This document shows, one piece after another, positions 1 to 13,121 of a DNA stretch of 64,000 bases (the first letter of the stretch is position 1; each line of letters begins with the position of its first letter). A program made the position numbers and the translations under genes. Source of the stretch: Haliclona indistincta (Eukaryota > Porifera > Demospongiae > Haplosclerida > Chalinidae); contig OZ024789.1 of NCBI GenBank assembly GCA_964017065.1, forward strand, positions 7,072,191 through 7,136,190, given 5' to 3'. Below the pieces are notes generated by a model, which was not told the DNA's origin, searched no databases, and saw only the letters and a list, made by a program, of their open reading frames with translations.

Positions 1-652
1 CTTTGCGACTTGTAAGCACTTTGGTCCCCCAAAGGCTTTCGACTTTAGCTACTTGTAAGCCTCTTGGACCCCCAAAAAGCTTGTGACTTGTAAGCTCCTT
101 GGTCCCCTAAAGGGCTTTCGACTTTGCGGCGTTTAAGCCCTTTGGTCCCCGAAAGGGCTTGCGTCTTTTGCGACTTGTAAGACCCTTGGTTCCCCAAAGA
201 AAGTGCTACTTGTAATCCCCTTGGTCCCCCAAAGGTCTTACGACTTTTGCGACTTGTAAGCCCCTTGTTCCCCCAAAAGGCTTGCGAATTTTGCGACTTG
301 TAAGCCCCTTGGTTCCCAAAAGAGAGTGCTACTTGTAAGCCCCTTGGTCCCCCAAATGGATTACGACTTTTGCGACTTGTAAGCACCTTGTTCCCCCCAA
401 AGGGCTTGCGACTTTTGCGACTTGTAAGCACCTTTTTCCACAAAAGGGCTTGCGACTTTGGCGACTTTTGCGACTTGTAAGCCCGTTAGTCCACCAAAAA
501 GCCTGCGACATGTCAGCTCCTTGGTCCCCAAATGGCTTTAGACTTTGCGATTTGTAAGCCCTTTGGTCCCCCAAAGGGTTTGCGACTTGTGCGACTTGTA
601 TGCCCCTTGTTCCCCCAAAGGGCTTGCGACTTTTGCGATTTGTGCTTACAAA
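1..652. repeat. Satellite A, first block (44/35-bp tandem units)
   Basis: Tandem repeats built on the segment CTTGCGACTTTTGCGACTTG followed by TAAGCCCCTTGGTCCCCCAA and AGGG, 44 bp in all. A shorter version of about 35 bp lacks one GACTTTTGC segment. Units are diverged and of mixed length. The block starts before the window. Reading frames within it only restate the repeat and are not genes. The same family returns at 23,898-26,100. Confidence 0.9.
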
Positions 653-656
653 TCGC
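635..656. repeat. Fold-back at the satellite A to B junction
   Basis: The last satellite A fragment is followed at once by its own reverse complement: GCGATTTGT, loop GCTT, ACAAATCGC. Satellite B starts directly after it. This is a 9-bp perfect stem at the family boundary, consistent with a fold-back or template-switch join. It is absent from the second A to B boundary near 26,100. Confidence 0.7.
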
Positions 657-1451
657 ACCCTTGAATGGTGCACCCTTGAATTCCCACCGCGAATTCACTA
701 AACCCAAAGGGTGCAACATTGGGGTCCCACCGCGAATTCACATAACCCCAAGGGTTCACCATTGGGGTCCCACAGCGAATTCACGAAACCCCAAGGGTGC
801 ACCATTGGTGTCCCACCGCGAATTCACAAAACTCCAAGGGTGCACCATTGTGGTTCCACCGCGACATCAAAAACCCCAAGGGTGCACCATAGGGGTTCCA
901 TCGCGAATTCACAAAATCCCAACGGCGCACCATTGGGGTTCCACCCCGAATTCACAAAACCCCAAGAGTGCTCAATTGTGGTCCCACCGCGAATTCGCAA
1001 CCCCCCAAGGTTGCACCTTTGGGGTCCCACCGCTAATTCACAACCCCCAATGGTGCACCATGGTGGTCCCACCGCGATTTCACAAAATTCCACGGGTGCA
1101 CCATTGGGTTCCCACCACGAATTCACAAAACCCCAAGGGTGCCCCATTGGGGTCCAACCGCGAATTCACAAAAGTCCAAGGGTGCACAATTGGGGTACCA
1201 CCGCGAATTCACAAAACCTTAAGGGTGCACCATTGTGGTCCCACCGCGAATTCACTTAACCCCAAGGGTTCACAATTGGGGTCCCACAGCGAATTCACAA
1301 AACTCCAAAGGTGCACCATTTGGGTTCCAGCGCGACATCAAGAAACCCCAAGGGTGCACCATGGAGGTTCTACCGCTAATTCACAAAACACCAAAGGAGC
1401 ACCATTGGGATTCCACCCCGAATTCACAAAACACCAAAGGAGCACCATTGG
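653..1451 (+). repeat. Satellite B (43-bp unit), forward orientation
   Basis: Tandem 43-bp units read CCACCGCGAATTCACAAAAC, then CCCAAGGGTGCACCATTGGG, then GTC. In this orientation the consensus contains no stop codon in any phase. Because 43 is not a multiple of three, the translation repeats every 129 bp as a 43-residue block, which creates the long frame at 532-1548. There is no codon-level conservation, start context or splice signal. The frame is a by-product of the repeat. Confidence 0.9.
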
Positions 1452-3511
1452 GGTTTTTGTGAATTCGCGGTGGTACCCCAATGGTGCACCCTTGGGATTT
1501 TGTGAATTCGTGGTAGTACCCCAATGGTGCACACTTATGGTTGTGTGAATTCGCTGTGGGACCCCAATGGTGCACCAGTGAATTCGCAGTGAGACCCCAA
1601 TGGTGCACCCTTGGGGTTTTGTGAATTCGCGGTGGGACCCCAATGGTGCACCCGAGGGGTTTTGTGAATTCGTGGTGGAGCCCCAATGGTGCACCCTTGG
1701 GTACCCTTGGGGTTCTGTGAATTCGCGGTGGGACCCCAATGGTGCACCCTTGGTGTTTTGTGAATTCGCGGTGGTACCCCAATGGTGCACCCTTGGGGTT
1801 TTGTCAACTCGGGGTGGAACCCCAATTGTGCACCATTTGGTTACCCTTGGTCTGTGAATTCGCGGTGGGACCCCAATGGTGCACCCTTTGGGTTTTGTGA
1901 ATTCGCGGTGGGACCCCAATGGTGCACCCTTGGGATTTTGTGAATTCGCGGTGGTACCCCAGAGGTGCACCCCTGGGGTTTTGTGAATTTGCGCTGGGAC
2001 CCCAATGGTGCACCCTTGGGGTTTTGTGAATTAGCGGTGCGACCCCAATGGTGCACCCTTGGGGTTTTGTGAATTCGCGGTGGGACCCCAATGGTGCACC
2101 CTTGGGGTTTTGTGAATTCGCTGTGGAACCCCAAAGGTGCACCCTTGGGTACCCTTGGGCTTTTGTGAATTCTCGGTGGGACCCCAATGGTGCACCCTTG
2201 GTGTTTTGTGAATTCGCGGTGGGACCCCAATGGTGCACCCTTGGGGTTTTGTGAATTAGCGGTGGGACCCCAATGGTGCACCCTTGGGGTTTGGTGAATT
2301 CGCGTCGGGACCCCAATGGTGCACCATTGGGTTTTTGTGAATTCGCGGTGGGACCCCAATGGTGCACTCTTGGTGTTTTGTGAATTCGCTGTGGGACCCC
2401 AATAGTGCAACCTTCCGGTTCTGTGAATTCGCGGTGGGACCCCAAAGGTGCACCCTTGGGGTTTTGTGAGTTCGCGGTGGGACCCCAATGGTGCACCCTT
2501 GGGGTTTTGTGAATTCGCGGTGGAACCCCAATGGTGCACCCTTGGGGTTTTGTGAATTAGCGGTGCGACCCCAATGGTGCACCCTTGGGGTTTTGTGAAT
2601 TCGCGGTGGGAACCCAATGGTGCACCCTTGGTGTTTTGTGAATTCGCTGTGGAACCCCAATGGTGCACCCTTGGGGTTTTGTGAATTAGCGGTGCGACCC
2701 TAATGGTGCACCCTTGGGGTTTGGTGAATTCGCGTCGGGACCCCAATGGTGCACCATTGGGGTTTAGTGAATTCGCGGTGGGTCCCCAATGGTGCACCCT
2801 TGGGATTTTAAGAATTCGCGGTGGTACCCCAATGGTGCACCCTTGGGGTTTTGTGAATTCGCGGTGGGACCCCAATGGTGCACACTTGGGGTTTTGTGAA
2901 TTCGCTGTGGGACCCCTATGGTGCACCCTGGGGTTTTGTCAATTCGCGGTGGGACCCCAATGGTGCACCCTTGGGGTTTTGTGAATTCACGGTGGGACCC
3001 CAATGGTGCACCCTTGGGGTTTTGTGAATTCGCAGTGGAACCCCAATGGTGCACCCTAGGGTACCCTTGGGGTTCTCTGAATTCGCGGAGGGACCCCAAT
3101 GGCGCACCCTTGGTGTTTTGTGAATTCGCGGTGGGACCCCAATGGTGCACCCTTGGGGTTTTGTGAATTCGCGGTGGGACACCAATGGTGCACCCTCTGG
3201 TTACCCTTGGGGTGCTGTGAATTCGCGGTGTGACCCCAATGGTGCACCCTTGGGGTTTTGTGAATTCGTTGGGGTACCCCAATGGTGCACCCTTGGTGTT
3301 TTGTGAATTCGCGGTGGGACCCCAATTGTGCACCATTGGGGTTTTGTGAATTCGCGGTGGGACCCCAATTGTGCACCCTTGGTGTTTTGTGAATTCGCGG
3401 TGGGACCCCAATTGTGCACCCTTGGGGTTTTGTGAATTCGCTGTGGGAACCCAATGGTGCACCCTTGGGGGTTGGTGAATTCGCGGTAGTACCCCAATGG
3501 TGCACCCTTGG
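1452..3511 (-). repeat. Satellite B (43-bp unit), reverse orientation
   Basis: At about 1,451 the array switches to the reverse complement (TTTTGTGAATTCGCGGTGGG and so on). Some units carry extra bases, for example a GGTACCC or GGTTACCC insertion before GGGGTTCTGTG. These mark higher-order groups of units. Long minus-strand frames here, up to 361 residues, are repeat artefacts. Confidence 0.9.
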
Positions 3512-3822
3512 CAGTGGCGTAGCCAGGAAATATAAAGAGGGGTTTCGAAATCGCGCGTAGAGCGCGCCAAAAATTTAGCTAATTAATATTCATGAGCTTC
3601 ATAGATTACACGTGATCGTATGATATGTACGCGTATAAAATTATACTTGCTGCGCACTTGGCTAGCTGTTCTGGCTGTAATAGCTCATATAACTCAGCTG
3701 CTTCACATAAGGGCACGTGGTTTAGCTAGCTAATTTACTATGAATACTCAAGAATACTAAGTCTGTGGGGCTACAAGGGGGGATTCCGGAAACCCTGGAA
3801 ACCTATCGTTCATACGCGCCTG
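3512..3822. mobile_element. 311-bp non-autonomous DNA element (MITE) inside satellite B
   Basis: Unique sequence interrupts the satellite. It begins CAGTGGCGTAGCCAGG and ends CATACGCGCCTG. The outer 10 bp form an imperfect inverted repeat, CAGTGGCGTA against CAGGCGCGTA, matching at 8 of 10. Flanking bases CTTGG at 3,507-3,511 and 3,823-3,827 form a 5-bp direct repeat, and removing one copy restores a normal satellite unit. Paralogous satellite stretches near 28,500 and 30,375 lack the insert. There is no coding capacity. The CAGTGGCG end is common among hAT-like and related MITEs, but the superfamily is not settled. Confidence 0.65.
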
Positions 3823-6800
3823 CTTGGGGTTGTGTGAACTCGCGGTGGAACCCAAATGGTGCACCCTTTGCTTACCCTTGGGGTTCTGTGAAATCGCGAT
3901 GGGACCCCAATGGTGCACCCTTGGGGTTTTGTGAATTCACTGTGGGACCCCAATGGTGCACCCTTGTGGTTTTGTGAATTCTCGGTGGACCACAATGGTG
4001 CACCCTTGTGGTTTGGTGAATTCGCGGTGGGTCCCCAATTGTGCACCCTTCGGGGTTTGTGAATACGCGGTGGAACCCCAACGGTGCACCCTTGGGCTTT
4101 CGTGAACTCGCGGTGGAACCCCAATGGTGCACCCTTTGGTTGCCCTTTGGGGTTCAGTGAATTCGCGGTGGGACCCCAATTGTGCACCCTTGGGGTTTTA
4201 TGAATTCACTGTGGGACCCCAATGGTGCACCCTTGTGGTTTTGTGAATTCGCGGTGGGACCCCAATGGTGCACCCTTGGGGTTTTGTGAATTCGCACCAT
4301 TGGGGTTTTGTGGTTACCCTTTGGGGTTCTGTGAATTCGCGGTGGGACCCCAATTGTGCACCCTTGGGGTTTTATGAATTCACTGTGGGACCCTTGTGGT
4401 TTGGTGAATTCGCGGTGGGACCCCAATTGTGCACCCTTGGGGGTTTGTGAATTCGCGGTGGTACCCCTTGGGGTTTTGTAAATTCGCGGTGGGACCCCAA
4501 TGGTGCACCCTTGGGGTTTTGTGAATTCACTGTGGCACCCCAATGGTGCACCATTGGGGTTTTGTGAATTCGCGGTGGGACCCCAATGGTGCACCCTAGG
4601 GGTTTTGTGAATTCGTGGTATAACCCCAATGATGCACCCATGGGCACCCTTGGGGTTCTGTGAATTCGCGGTGGGACCCCAATGGTGCACCCTTGGGGTT
4701 TTGTGATTTCGCGGTTGGACCCCAATGGTGCTCCCTTGGGGTTTTGTTAATTCGCGGTGGGACCCCAATGGTGCACCCTATGGTTACCCTTGGGGTTCTG
4801 TGAATTCGCGGTGGGACCCCAATGGAGCACCCTTGTTGTTTTGTGAATTCACTGTGGGACCCCAAAGGTGCACCCTTGTGGTTTTGTAAATTCGCGGTGG
4901 TACCCCAATGGTGAACCCTTGGGGTTTTGTGAATTCGCGGTGGGACCCCAATGGTGCACCCTGGGGGTTTTGTGAATTCGCGGTGGAACCCCAATGGTGC
5001 ACCCTTGGGTAACCTTGGGGTTCTGTGAATTCGCGGTGGGACCCCAATGGTGCACCCTTGGGGTTTTGTGATTTCGCGGTTGGACCCCAATGGTGCTCCC
5101 TTGGGGTTTTGTTAATTCGCGGTGGGACCCCAATGGTGCACCCTATGGTTACCCTTGGGGTTCTGTGAATTCGCGGTGGGACCCCAATGGAGCACCCTTG
5201 TTGTTTTGTGAATTCACTGTGGGACCCCAAAGGTGCACCCTTGTGGTTTTGTAAATTCGCGGTGGTACCCCAATGGTGAACCCTTGGGGTTTTGTGAATT
5301 CGCGGTGGGACCCCAATGGTGCACCCTGGGGGTTTTGTGAATTCGCGGTGGAACCCCAATGGTGCACCCTTGGGTAACCTTGGGGTTCTGTGAATTCGCG
5401 TCGGGACCCCAATGGTGACCCCAATGGTGAATTCGCGTCGAGACCCCAGTGGTGCACCCTTGGGATTTTGTGAATTCGCGGTGGTACCCCCTGGGGTTTT
5501 GTGAATTCGCCCCAATGGTGCACCCTTGGGGTTTTGTGAATTCGCTGTGGCGCCCCAATGGTGCACCCTTGGGGTTTTGTGAATTCGTGGTGGGACCCCA
5601 ATGGTGCACCCTAGGGGTTTTGTGAATTCGTGATGGAACCCCAATTGTGCACCCTTAGGTACCCTTGGGGTTCTGTGAATTCTTGGTGGGACCCCAATGG
5701 TGCACCCTTGGTGTTTAGTGAATTCGCGGTTAGACCCCAATGGTGTACCCTTGGGGTTTTGTGAATTCGCGGTGGGACCGAAATGGTGCATCCTATGGTT
5801 ACCCTTGCGGTTCTGTGAATTCGCGGTGGGACCCCAATGGAGCACCCTTGTTGTTTTGTGAATTCACTGTGGGACCCCAAAGATGCACCCTTGTGGTTTT
5901 GTGAATTCGCGGTGGGACCCCAATGGTGCACCCTTGGGGTTCTGTGAATTCGCGGTGGTACCCCAATGGTGCACCCTTGGGGTTTTGTCAACTCGGGGTG
6001 GAACCGCAATGGTGCACCCTTTGGTTACACTTGGGTTTCTGTGAATTCGCGGTGGGACCCCAATGGTGCACCCTTGGGGTTTTGTGAATTCGCGGTGGGA
6101 CCCCAATGGTGCACCCTTGGTATTTTGTGAATTCGCTGTGGTACCCCAATGGTGCACCCTTGGGGTTTTGTGAATTCGCGCTGGGACCACAATGGTGCAC
6201 CCTTGGGGTTTTGTGAATTCGCTGTGGGACCCCAATGGTGCACCCTTGGGGTTCTGTGAAGTCGCGGTGGTACCCCAATGGTGCACCCTTGGGGTTTTGT
6301 CAACTCGGGGTGGAACCGCAATGGTGCACCCTTTGGTTACCCTTGGGTTTCTGTGAATTCGCGGTGGGACCCCAATGGTGCACCCTTGGGGTTTTGTGAA
6401 TTCGCGGTGGGACCCCAATGGTGCACCCTTGGGATTTTGTGAATTCGCTGTGGTACCCCAATGGTGCTCCCTTGGGGTTTTGTGAATTCGCGCTGGGACC
6501 CCAATGGTGCACCCTTGGGGTTTTGTGAATTCGCGGTGGGACACCAATGGTGCACCCTTGGGGTTTTGTGAATTCGCTGTGGCACTCCAATGGTGCACCA
6601 TTGGGGTTTTGTGAATTCGCGGTGGGACCCCAATGGTGCACCCTAGGGGTTTTGTGAATTCGTGGTATAACCCCAATGGTGCACCCATGGGCACCCTTGG
6701 GGTTCTGTGAATTCGCGGTGGGACCCCAATGGTGCACCCTTGGGGTTTTGTGAATTCGCGGTTGGACCCCAATGGTGCACCCTTGGGGTTTTGTGAATTC

Positions 6801-9800
6801 GCGGTGGGACCCCAATGGTGCACCCTATGGTTATCCTAGGGGTTCTGTGAATTCGCGGTGGGACCCCAATGGAGCACCCTTGTTGTTTTGTGAATTCACT
6901 GTGGGAGCCCAAAGGTGCACCCTTGTGGTATTGTGAATTCGCGGTGGGATCCCAATGGTGCACCCTTGAGGTTTTGTGAATTCGCGGGGGTACCCCAATG
7001 GTGCACCCTTGGGGTTTTGTCAACTCGGGGTGGAACCGCAATGGTGCACCCTTTGGTTACCCTTGGGTTTCTGTGAATTCGCGGTGGGACCCCAATGGTG
7101 CACCCTTGGGGTTTTGTGAATTCGCGGTGGGACCCCAATGGTGCACCCTTGGGATTTTGTGAATTCGCGGTGGTACCCCAATGGTGAACCCTTGGGGTTT
7201 TGTGAATTCGCGCTGGGATCCCAATGTTGCACTCTTGGGGTTTTGTGAATTAGCGGTGGGACCCCAATGGTGCACGCTTGGGGTTTTGTGAATTCGCGGT
7301 GGGACCCCAATGGTGCACCCTTGGGGTTTTGTGAATTCGCGTTGGAACCCCAATGATGCACCCTTGGGTAACCTTGGGGTTCTGTGAATTCGCGGTGGGA
7401 CCCCAATGGTGCACCCTTGTGGTTTTGTGAATTCGCGGTGGGATTCCAATGGTGCACCCTTGGGGTTTTGTGAACTCGCGTTGGAACCCCAATGGTGCAC
7501 CCTTGGGTAACCTTGGGGTTCTGTGAATTCGCGGTGGGACCCCAATGGTGCACCCTTGGGGTTTGGTGAATTCGCGTCGGGACCCCAATGGTGACCCCAA
7601 TGGTGAATTCGCGTCGAGACCCCAGTGGTGCACCCTTGGGATTTTGTGAATTCGCGGTGGTACCCCTTGGGGTTTTGTGAATTCGCCCCATTGGTGCACC
7701 CTTGGGGTTTTGTGAATTCGTGGTGGGACCCCAATGGTGCACCCTAGGGGTTCTGTGAATTCGTGATGGAACCCCAATTGTGCACCCTTGGGTACCCTTG
7801 GGGTTCTGTGAATTCTTGGTGGGACCCCAATGGTGCACCCTTGGTGTTTAGTGAATTCGCGGTTGTACCCCAATGGTGTACCCTTGGGGTTTTGTGAATT
7901 CGCGGTGGGACCGAAATGGTGCATCCTATGGTTACCCTTGGGGTTCTGTGAATTCGCGGTGGGACCCCAATGGAGCACCCTTGTTGTTTTGTGAATTCAC
8001 TGTGGGACCCCAAAGATGCACCCTTGTGGTTTTGTGAATTCGCGGTGGGACCCCAATGGTGCACCCTTGGGGTTCTGTGAATTCGCGGTGGTACCCCAAT
8101 GGTGCACCCTTGGGGTTCTGTGAATTCGCGGTGGTACCCCAATGGTGCACCCTTGGGGTTTTGTCAACTCGGGGTGGAACCGCAATGGTGCACCCTTTGG
8201 TTACCCTTGGGTTTCTGTGAATTCGCGGTGGGACCCCAATGGTGCACCCTTGGGGTTCTGTGAATTCGCGGTGGTACCCCAATGGTGCACCCTCGGGGTT
8301 TTGTCAACTCGGGGTGGAACCGCAATGGTGCACCCTTTGGTTACCCTTGGGTTTCTGTGAATTTGCGGTGGGACCCCAATGGTGCACCCTTGGGGTTTTG
8401 TGAATTCGCGGTGGGACCCCAATGGTGAACCCTTGGGGTTTTGTGAATTCGCGCTGGGATCCCAATGTTGCACTCTTGGGGTTTTGTGAATTAGCGGTGG
8501 GACCCCAATGGTGCACCCTTGGGGTTTTGTGAATTAGCGGTGGGACCCCAATGGTGCACCCTTGGGGTTTTGTGAATTCGCGGTGGAACCCCAATGGTGC
8601 ACCCTTGGGTAACCTTTGGGTTCTGTGAATTCGCGGTGGGACCCCAATGGTGCACCCTTGTGGTTTTGTGAATTCGCGGTGGGACCCCAATGGTGCACCC
8701 TTGGGGTTTTGTGAACTCGCGGTGGAACCATAATGGTGCACCCTTTGGTTACCCTTGGGGTTCTGTGAATTCGCGGTGGGACCCCAATGGTGCACCCTTG
8801 GGGTTTGGTGAATTCGCGTCGGGACCCCAATGGTGACCCCAATGGTGAATTCGCGTCGAGACCCCAGTGGTGCACCCTTGGGATTTTGTGAATTCGCGGT
8901 GGTACCCCTTGGGGTTTTGTGAATTCGCCCCAATGGTGCACCCTTGGGGTTTTGTGAATTCGTGGTGGGACCCCAATGGTGCACCCTAGGGGTTTTGTGA
9001 ATTCGTGATGGAACCCCAATTGTGCACCCTTGGGTACCCTTGGGGTTCTGTGAATTCTTGGTGGGACCCCAATGGTGCACCCTTGGTGTTTAGTGAATTC
9101 GCGGTTGGACCCCAATGGTGTACCCTTGGGGTTTTGTGAATTCGCGGTGGGACCGAAATGGTGCATCCTATGGTTACCCTTGGGGTTCTGTGAATTCGCG
9201 GTGGGACCTCAAAGGAGCACCCTTGTTGTTTTGTGAATTCACTGTGGGACCCCAAAGATGCACCCTTGTGGTTTTGTGAATTCGCGGTGGGACCCCAATT
9301 GTGCACCCTTGGGGTTCTGTGAATTCGCGGTGGTACCCCAATGGTGCACCCTTGGGGTTTTGTCAACTCGGGGTGGAACCGCAATGGTGCACCCTTTGGT
9401 TACACTTGGGTTTCTGTGAATTCGCGGTGGGACCCCAATGGTGCACCCTTGGGGTTTTGTGAAATCGCGGTGGGACCCCAATGGTGCACCCTTGGTATTT
9501 TGTGAATTCGCTGTGGTACCCCAATGGTGCACCCTTGGGGTTTTGTGAATTCGCGCTGGGACCACAATGGTGCACCCTTGGGGTTTTGTGAATTAGCGGT
9601 GGGACCCCAATGGTGCACCCTTGTGGTTTTGTGAATTCGCTGTGGGACCACAATGGTGCACCCTTGGGGTTCTGTGAAGTCGCGGTGGTACCCCAATGGT
9701 GCACCCTTGGTGTTTTGTCAACTCGGGGTGGAACCGCAATGGTGCACCCTTTGGTTACCCTTGGGTTTCTGTGAATTCGCGGTGGGACCCCTATGGTGCA

Positions 9801-12761
9801 CCCTTGGGGTTTTGTGAATTCGCGGTGGGACCCCAATGGTGCACCCTTGGGATTTTGTGAATTATCGGTGGGACCCCAATGGTGCACCCTTGGGGTTTTG
9901 TGAATTCGCGGTGGTATCCCAATGGCACACCCTTGGGGTTTTTTGAATTCGCGGTGGGACCCCAATTGTGCACCCTTGGTGTTTTGTGAATTCGCTTAGG
10001 ACCCCAATGGTGCACACTTGGGGTTTGGTGAATTCGGGGTGGGACCCCAATGGTGCACCCTTTGGGTTTTGTGAATTCGCGGTGGTACCCCAATGGTGCA
10101 CCCTTTTTTTTGTGAACTCGCGGTGGAACCACAATGGTGCACCCTTTGGTTACCCTTGTGGTTTTGTGAATTCGCGGTGGGACCCCAATGGTGCACCCTT
10201 GGGGTTTAGTTAATTCGCGTTTGTACCCCAATGGTGCACCCTTGGTGTTTTGTGAACTTGCGGTGGAACCCCAATGGTGCACCCTTTGGCTACCCTTGGG
10301 GTTCTGTGAATTCGCGGTGGGACCCAAATGGTGCACCCTTGGGGTTTTGTGAATTCACAGTGGGACCCCAATGGTGCACCATTGTGGTTTTGTGAATTCG
10401 CGGTGGGACCCCAATGGTGCTCCCTTGGGGTTTTGTGAATTCGCGGTGGGACCCCAATGGTGCACCCTTGGGGTTTTGTGAATTCGCGGTGGGACCCCAA
10501 TGGTGCACCCTTGGTGTTTTGTGAATTCGCTGTGGGACCCCAATGGTGCAACCTTCCGGTTCTGTGAATTCGCGGTGGGACCCCAATGGTGCACCCTTGT
10601 TGTTTTGTGAATTCGCGGTGGGACCCCAATGGTGCACCCTTGGGGTTTAGTGAATTCGCGGTGGAACCCCAATGGTGCACCTTTGGGTACCCTTGGGGTT
10701 CTGTGAATTCGCGGTGGGACCCCAATGGTGCACCCTTGGTGTTTTGTGAATTCGCGGTGGGACCCCAATGGTGCACCCTTGGGGTTTTGTGAATTCGCGG
10801 TGGTACCCCAATGGTGCACCCTTGTGGTTTTGTGAATTCACGGTGGCACCCCAATGGTGCACCCTTGGGGTTTTGTGAATTCGCGGTGGGACCCCAATGG
10901 TGCACCCTTGTGGTTTTGTGAATTCACTGTGGGACCCCAAAGGTTCACCCTTGTGGTTTTGTGAATTATCGGTGGGACCCCAATGGTGCACCCTTGGGGT
11001 TTTGTGAATTCGCGGTGGTACCCCAATGGCACACCCTTGGGGTTTTTTGAATTCGCGGTGGGACCCCAATTGTGCACCCTTGGTGTTTTGTGAATTCGCT
11101 GTGGGACCCCAATGGTGCACACTTGGGGTTTGGTGAATTCGGGGTGGGACCCCAATGGTGCACCCTTTGGGTTTTGTGAATTCGCGGTGGTACCCCAATG
11201 GTGCACCCTTTTTTTGTGAACTCGCGGTGGAACCACAATGGTGCACCCTTTGGTTACCCTTGGTGTTCTGTGAATTCGCGGTGGGACCCCAATGGTGCAC
11301 CCTTGGGGTTTTGTGAATTCGCTGTGGGACCCCAATGGTGCACCCTTGTGGTTTTGTGAATTCGCGGTGGGACCCTAATGGTGCACTCTTGGGATTTTGT
11401 GAATTCGCGGTGGGACCCCAGTTGTGCACCCTTGGGTTTTGTGAATTCGCTTTGGGACCCCAATGGTGCACCCTTGGGGTTTTGTGAATTCGCGGTGGGA
11501 CCCCAGTTGTGCACCCTTGGGATTTTGTGAATTCGCGTTGGTACCCCAGAGGTGCACCCTTGGGGTTTTGTGAATTCGCGGTGGGACACCAATGGTGCAC
11601 CCATGGGGTTTTGTGAATTCGCAGTGGGACCCCAATGGTGCACCCTTGGGGTTTTGCAAATTCGCGGTGGGACCCCAATGGTGCACCCTTGGGGTTTTCG
11701 GAATTCGCGGTGGAACCACAATGGTGCACCCTCGGAGTTCTTTGAATTCGCGGTGGGACTCGAATGGTGCATTCTTGGGGTTTTGGGAATTCGCGGTGGA
11801 ACCCCAATGGTGCTCCCTTGGGTACCCTTCGTGTTCTGTGAATTCGCGGTGGGACCCCAATGGTGCATCCTTGGGGTTTTGTTATTTCGCGGTGGGACCC
11901 CAATGGTGCACCCTTTGGGTTTTGTGAATTCGCGGTGGGACCCCAATGGTGCACCCTTGGGGTTTTGTGAATTCGCGGTGGGACCCCAATGGTGCACCCT
12001 TGGGGTTTTGTGAATTCGCGGTGGAACCCCAATGGTGCACCCTTGGGTACCCTTGGGGTTCTATAAATTCGCGGTGGGACCCCAATGGTGCACCCTTGGG
12101 GTTTTGTGAATTCGCTGTGGGACCCCAATGGTGCACCCTAGGGGTTTAGTGAATTCGCAGTGGGACCCCAATGGTGCACACTTGGGGTTTTGTGAATTTG
12201 CGGTGGGACCCCAATGGTGCACCCTTGGGGTTTTGTGAATTCGCGGTGGAACCCCAATGGTGCACCCTTGCGGTACGTTCGGGTTCTGTGAATTCGCGGT
12301 GGGACCCCAATGGTGCACCCTTGGAATTTTGTGAATTCGCGGTGGGACCCCATTGGTGCACCCTTGGGGTTTTGTGAATTCGCAATGGGACCCCAATGGT
12401 GCACCCTTGGGGTTTTGTGAATTTGCTGTGACCCCAATGGTGCACCCTTTGGGTTTTGTGATTTCGCGGTGGGACCCCAATTGTGCACCCTTGGGGTATT
12501 GTGAATTCGCGGTGGAACCCCAATGGTGCACCCTTCGGTGCAATTGGGGTTCTGTGAATTCGCGGTGGGACCCCAATGGTGCACACTTGGGATTTTGTGA
12601 ATTCGCGGTGGGACCCCAATGGTACACCCTTGGGGTTTTGTGAATTCGCGGTGGGACCCCAGTGGTGTACCCTTGGGGTTTTGTGAATTGGTTGTGGGAC
12701 CCCAATGGTGCACTCTTGGGGTTTTGTGAATTCGCGGTGGGACCCCAATGGTGCACCCTTG
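3823..12761 (-). repeat. Satellite B, reverse orientation, block between MITE and hAT copy 1
   Basis: About 9 kb of 43-bp units with several levels of duplication. A segment near 4,725-4,990 recurs 365 bp later. Segments around 7,020-8,140 recur about 1,242 bp later. Units near 9,862-10,134 recur 1,104 bp later. All long frames in this stretch are repeat translations. No gene was seen. Confidence 0.9.
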
Positions 12762-12909
12762 CAGAGCCAAAAATAACGTCCGGTCACCGACCAATTTCCT
12801 CGCAAACGAGCAAATGGACCGAGCAAACAAACACTAGTCGGTCATTTTGTCCGGGCATTCTTTTATAATCTAAAAGCAACTATTATAGTTTGTACATACC
12901 TGAGGTTAG

Positions 12910-12917
12910 TATATAAG
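12910..12917 (+). promoter_or_regulatory. TATA-type box of hAT copy 1
   Basis: TATATAAG lies about 150 bp inside the left end and 205 bp upstream of the transposase ATG, in otherwise non-repetitive sequence. The position fits a pol II core promoter. No transcription start can be proven from sequence. Confidence 0.45.
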
Positions 12918-13121
12918 ACTGCAAACGGTGTTTCTCTGATATAGACGAAGCACAAAGACTGTGAAAGACGCGGCCATGTGCTAACTATGATTTGCAACAA
13001 CATTCTATTTAACGCCCGAACGCCACGCCTATTATTGCAGCCACGCCTCTAAAATAACGCTTGCACGCGCTTATTCAAACTTTTTTGCAAGTTCAGCTGC
13101 AGCTGTTTGGCCTCGATCGTA

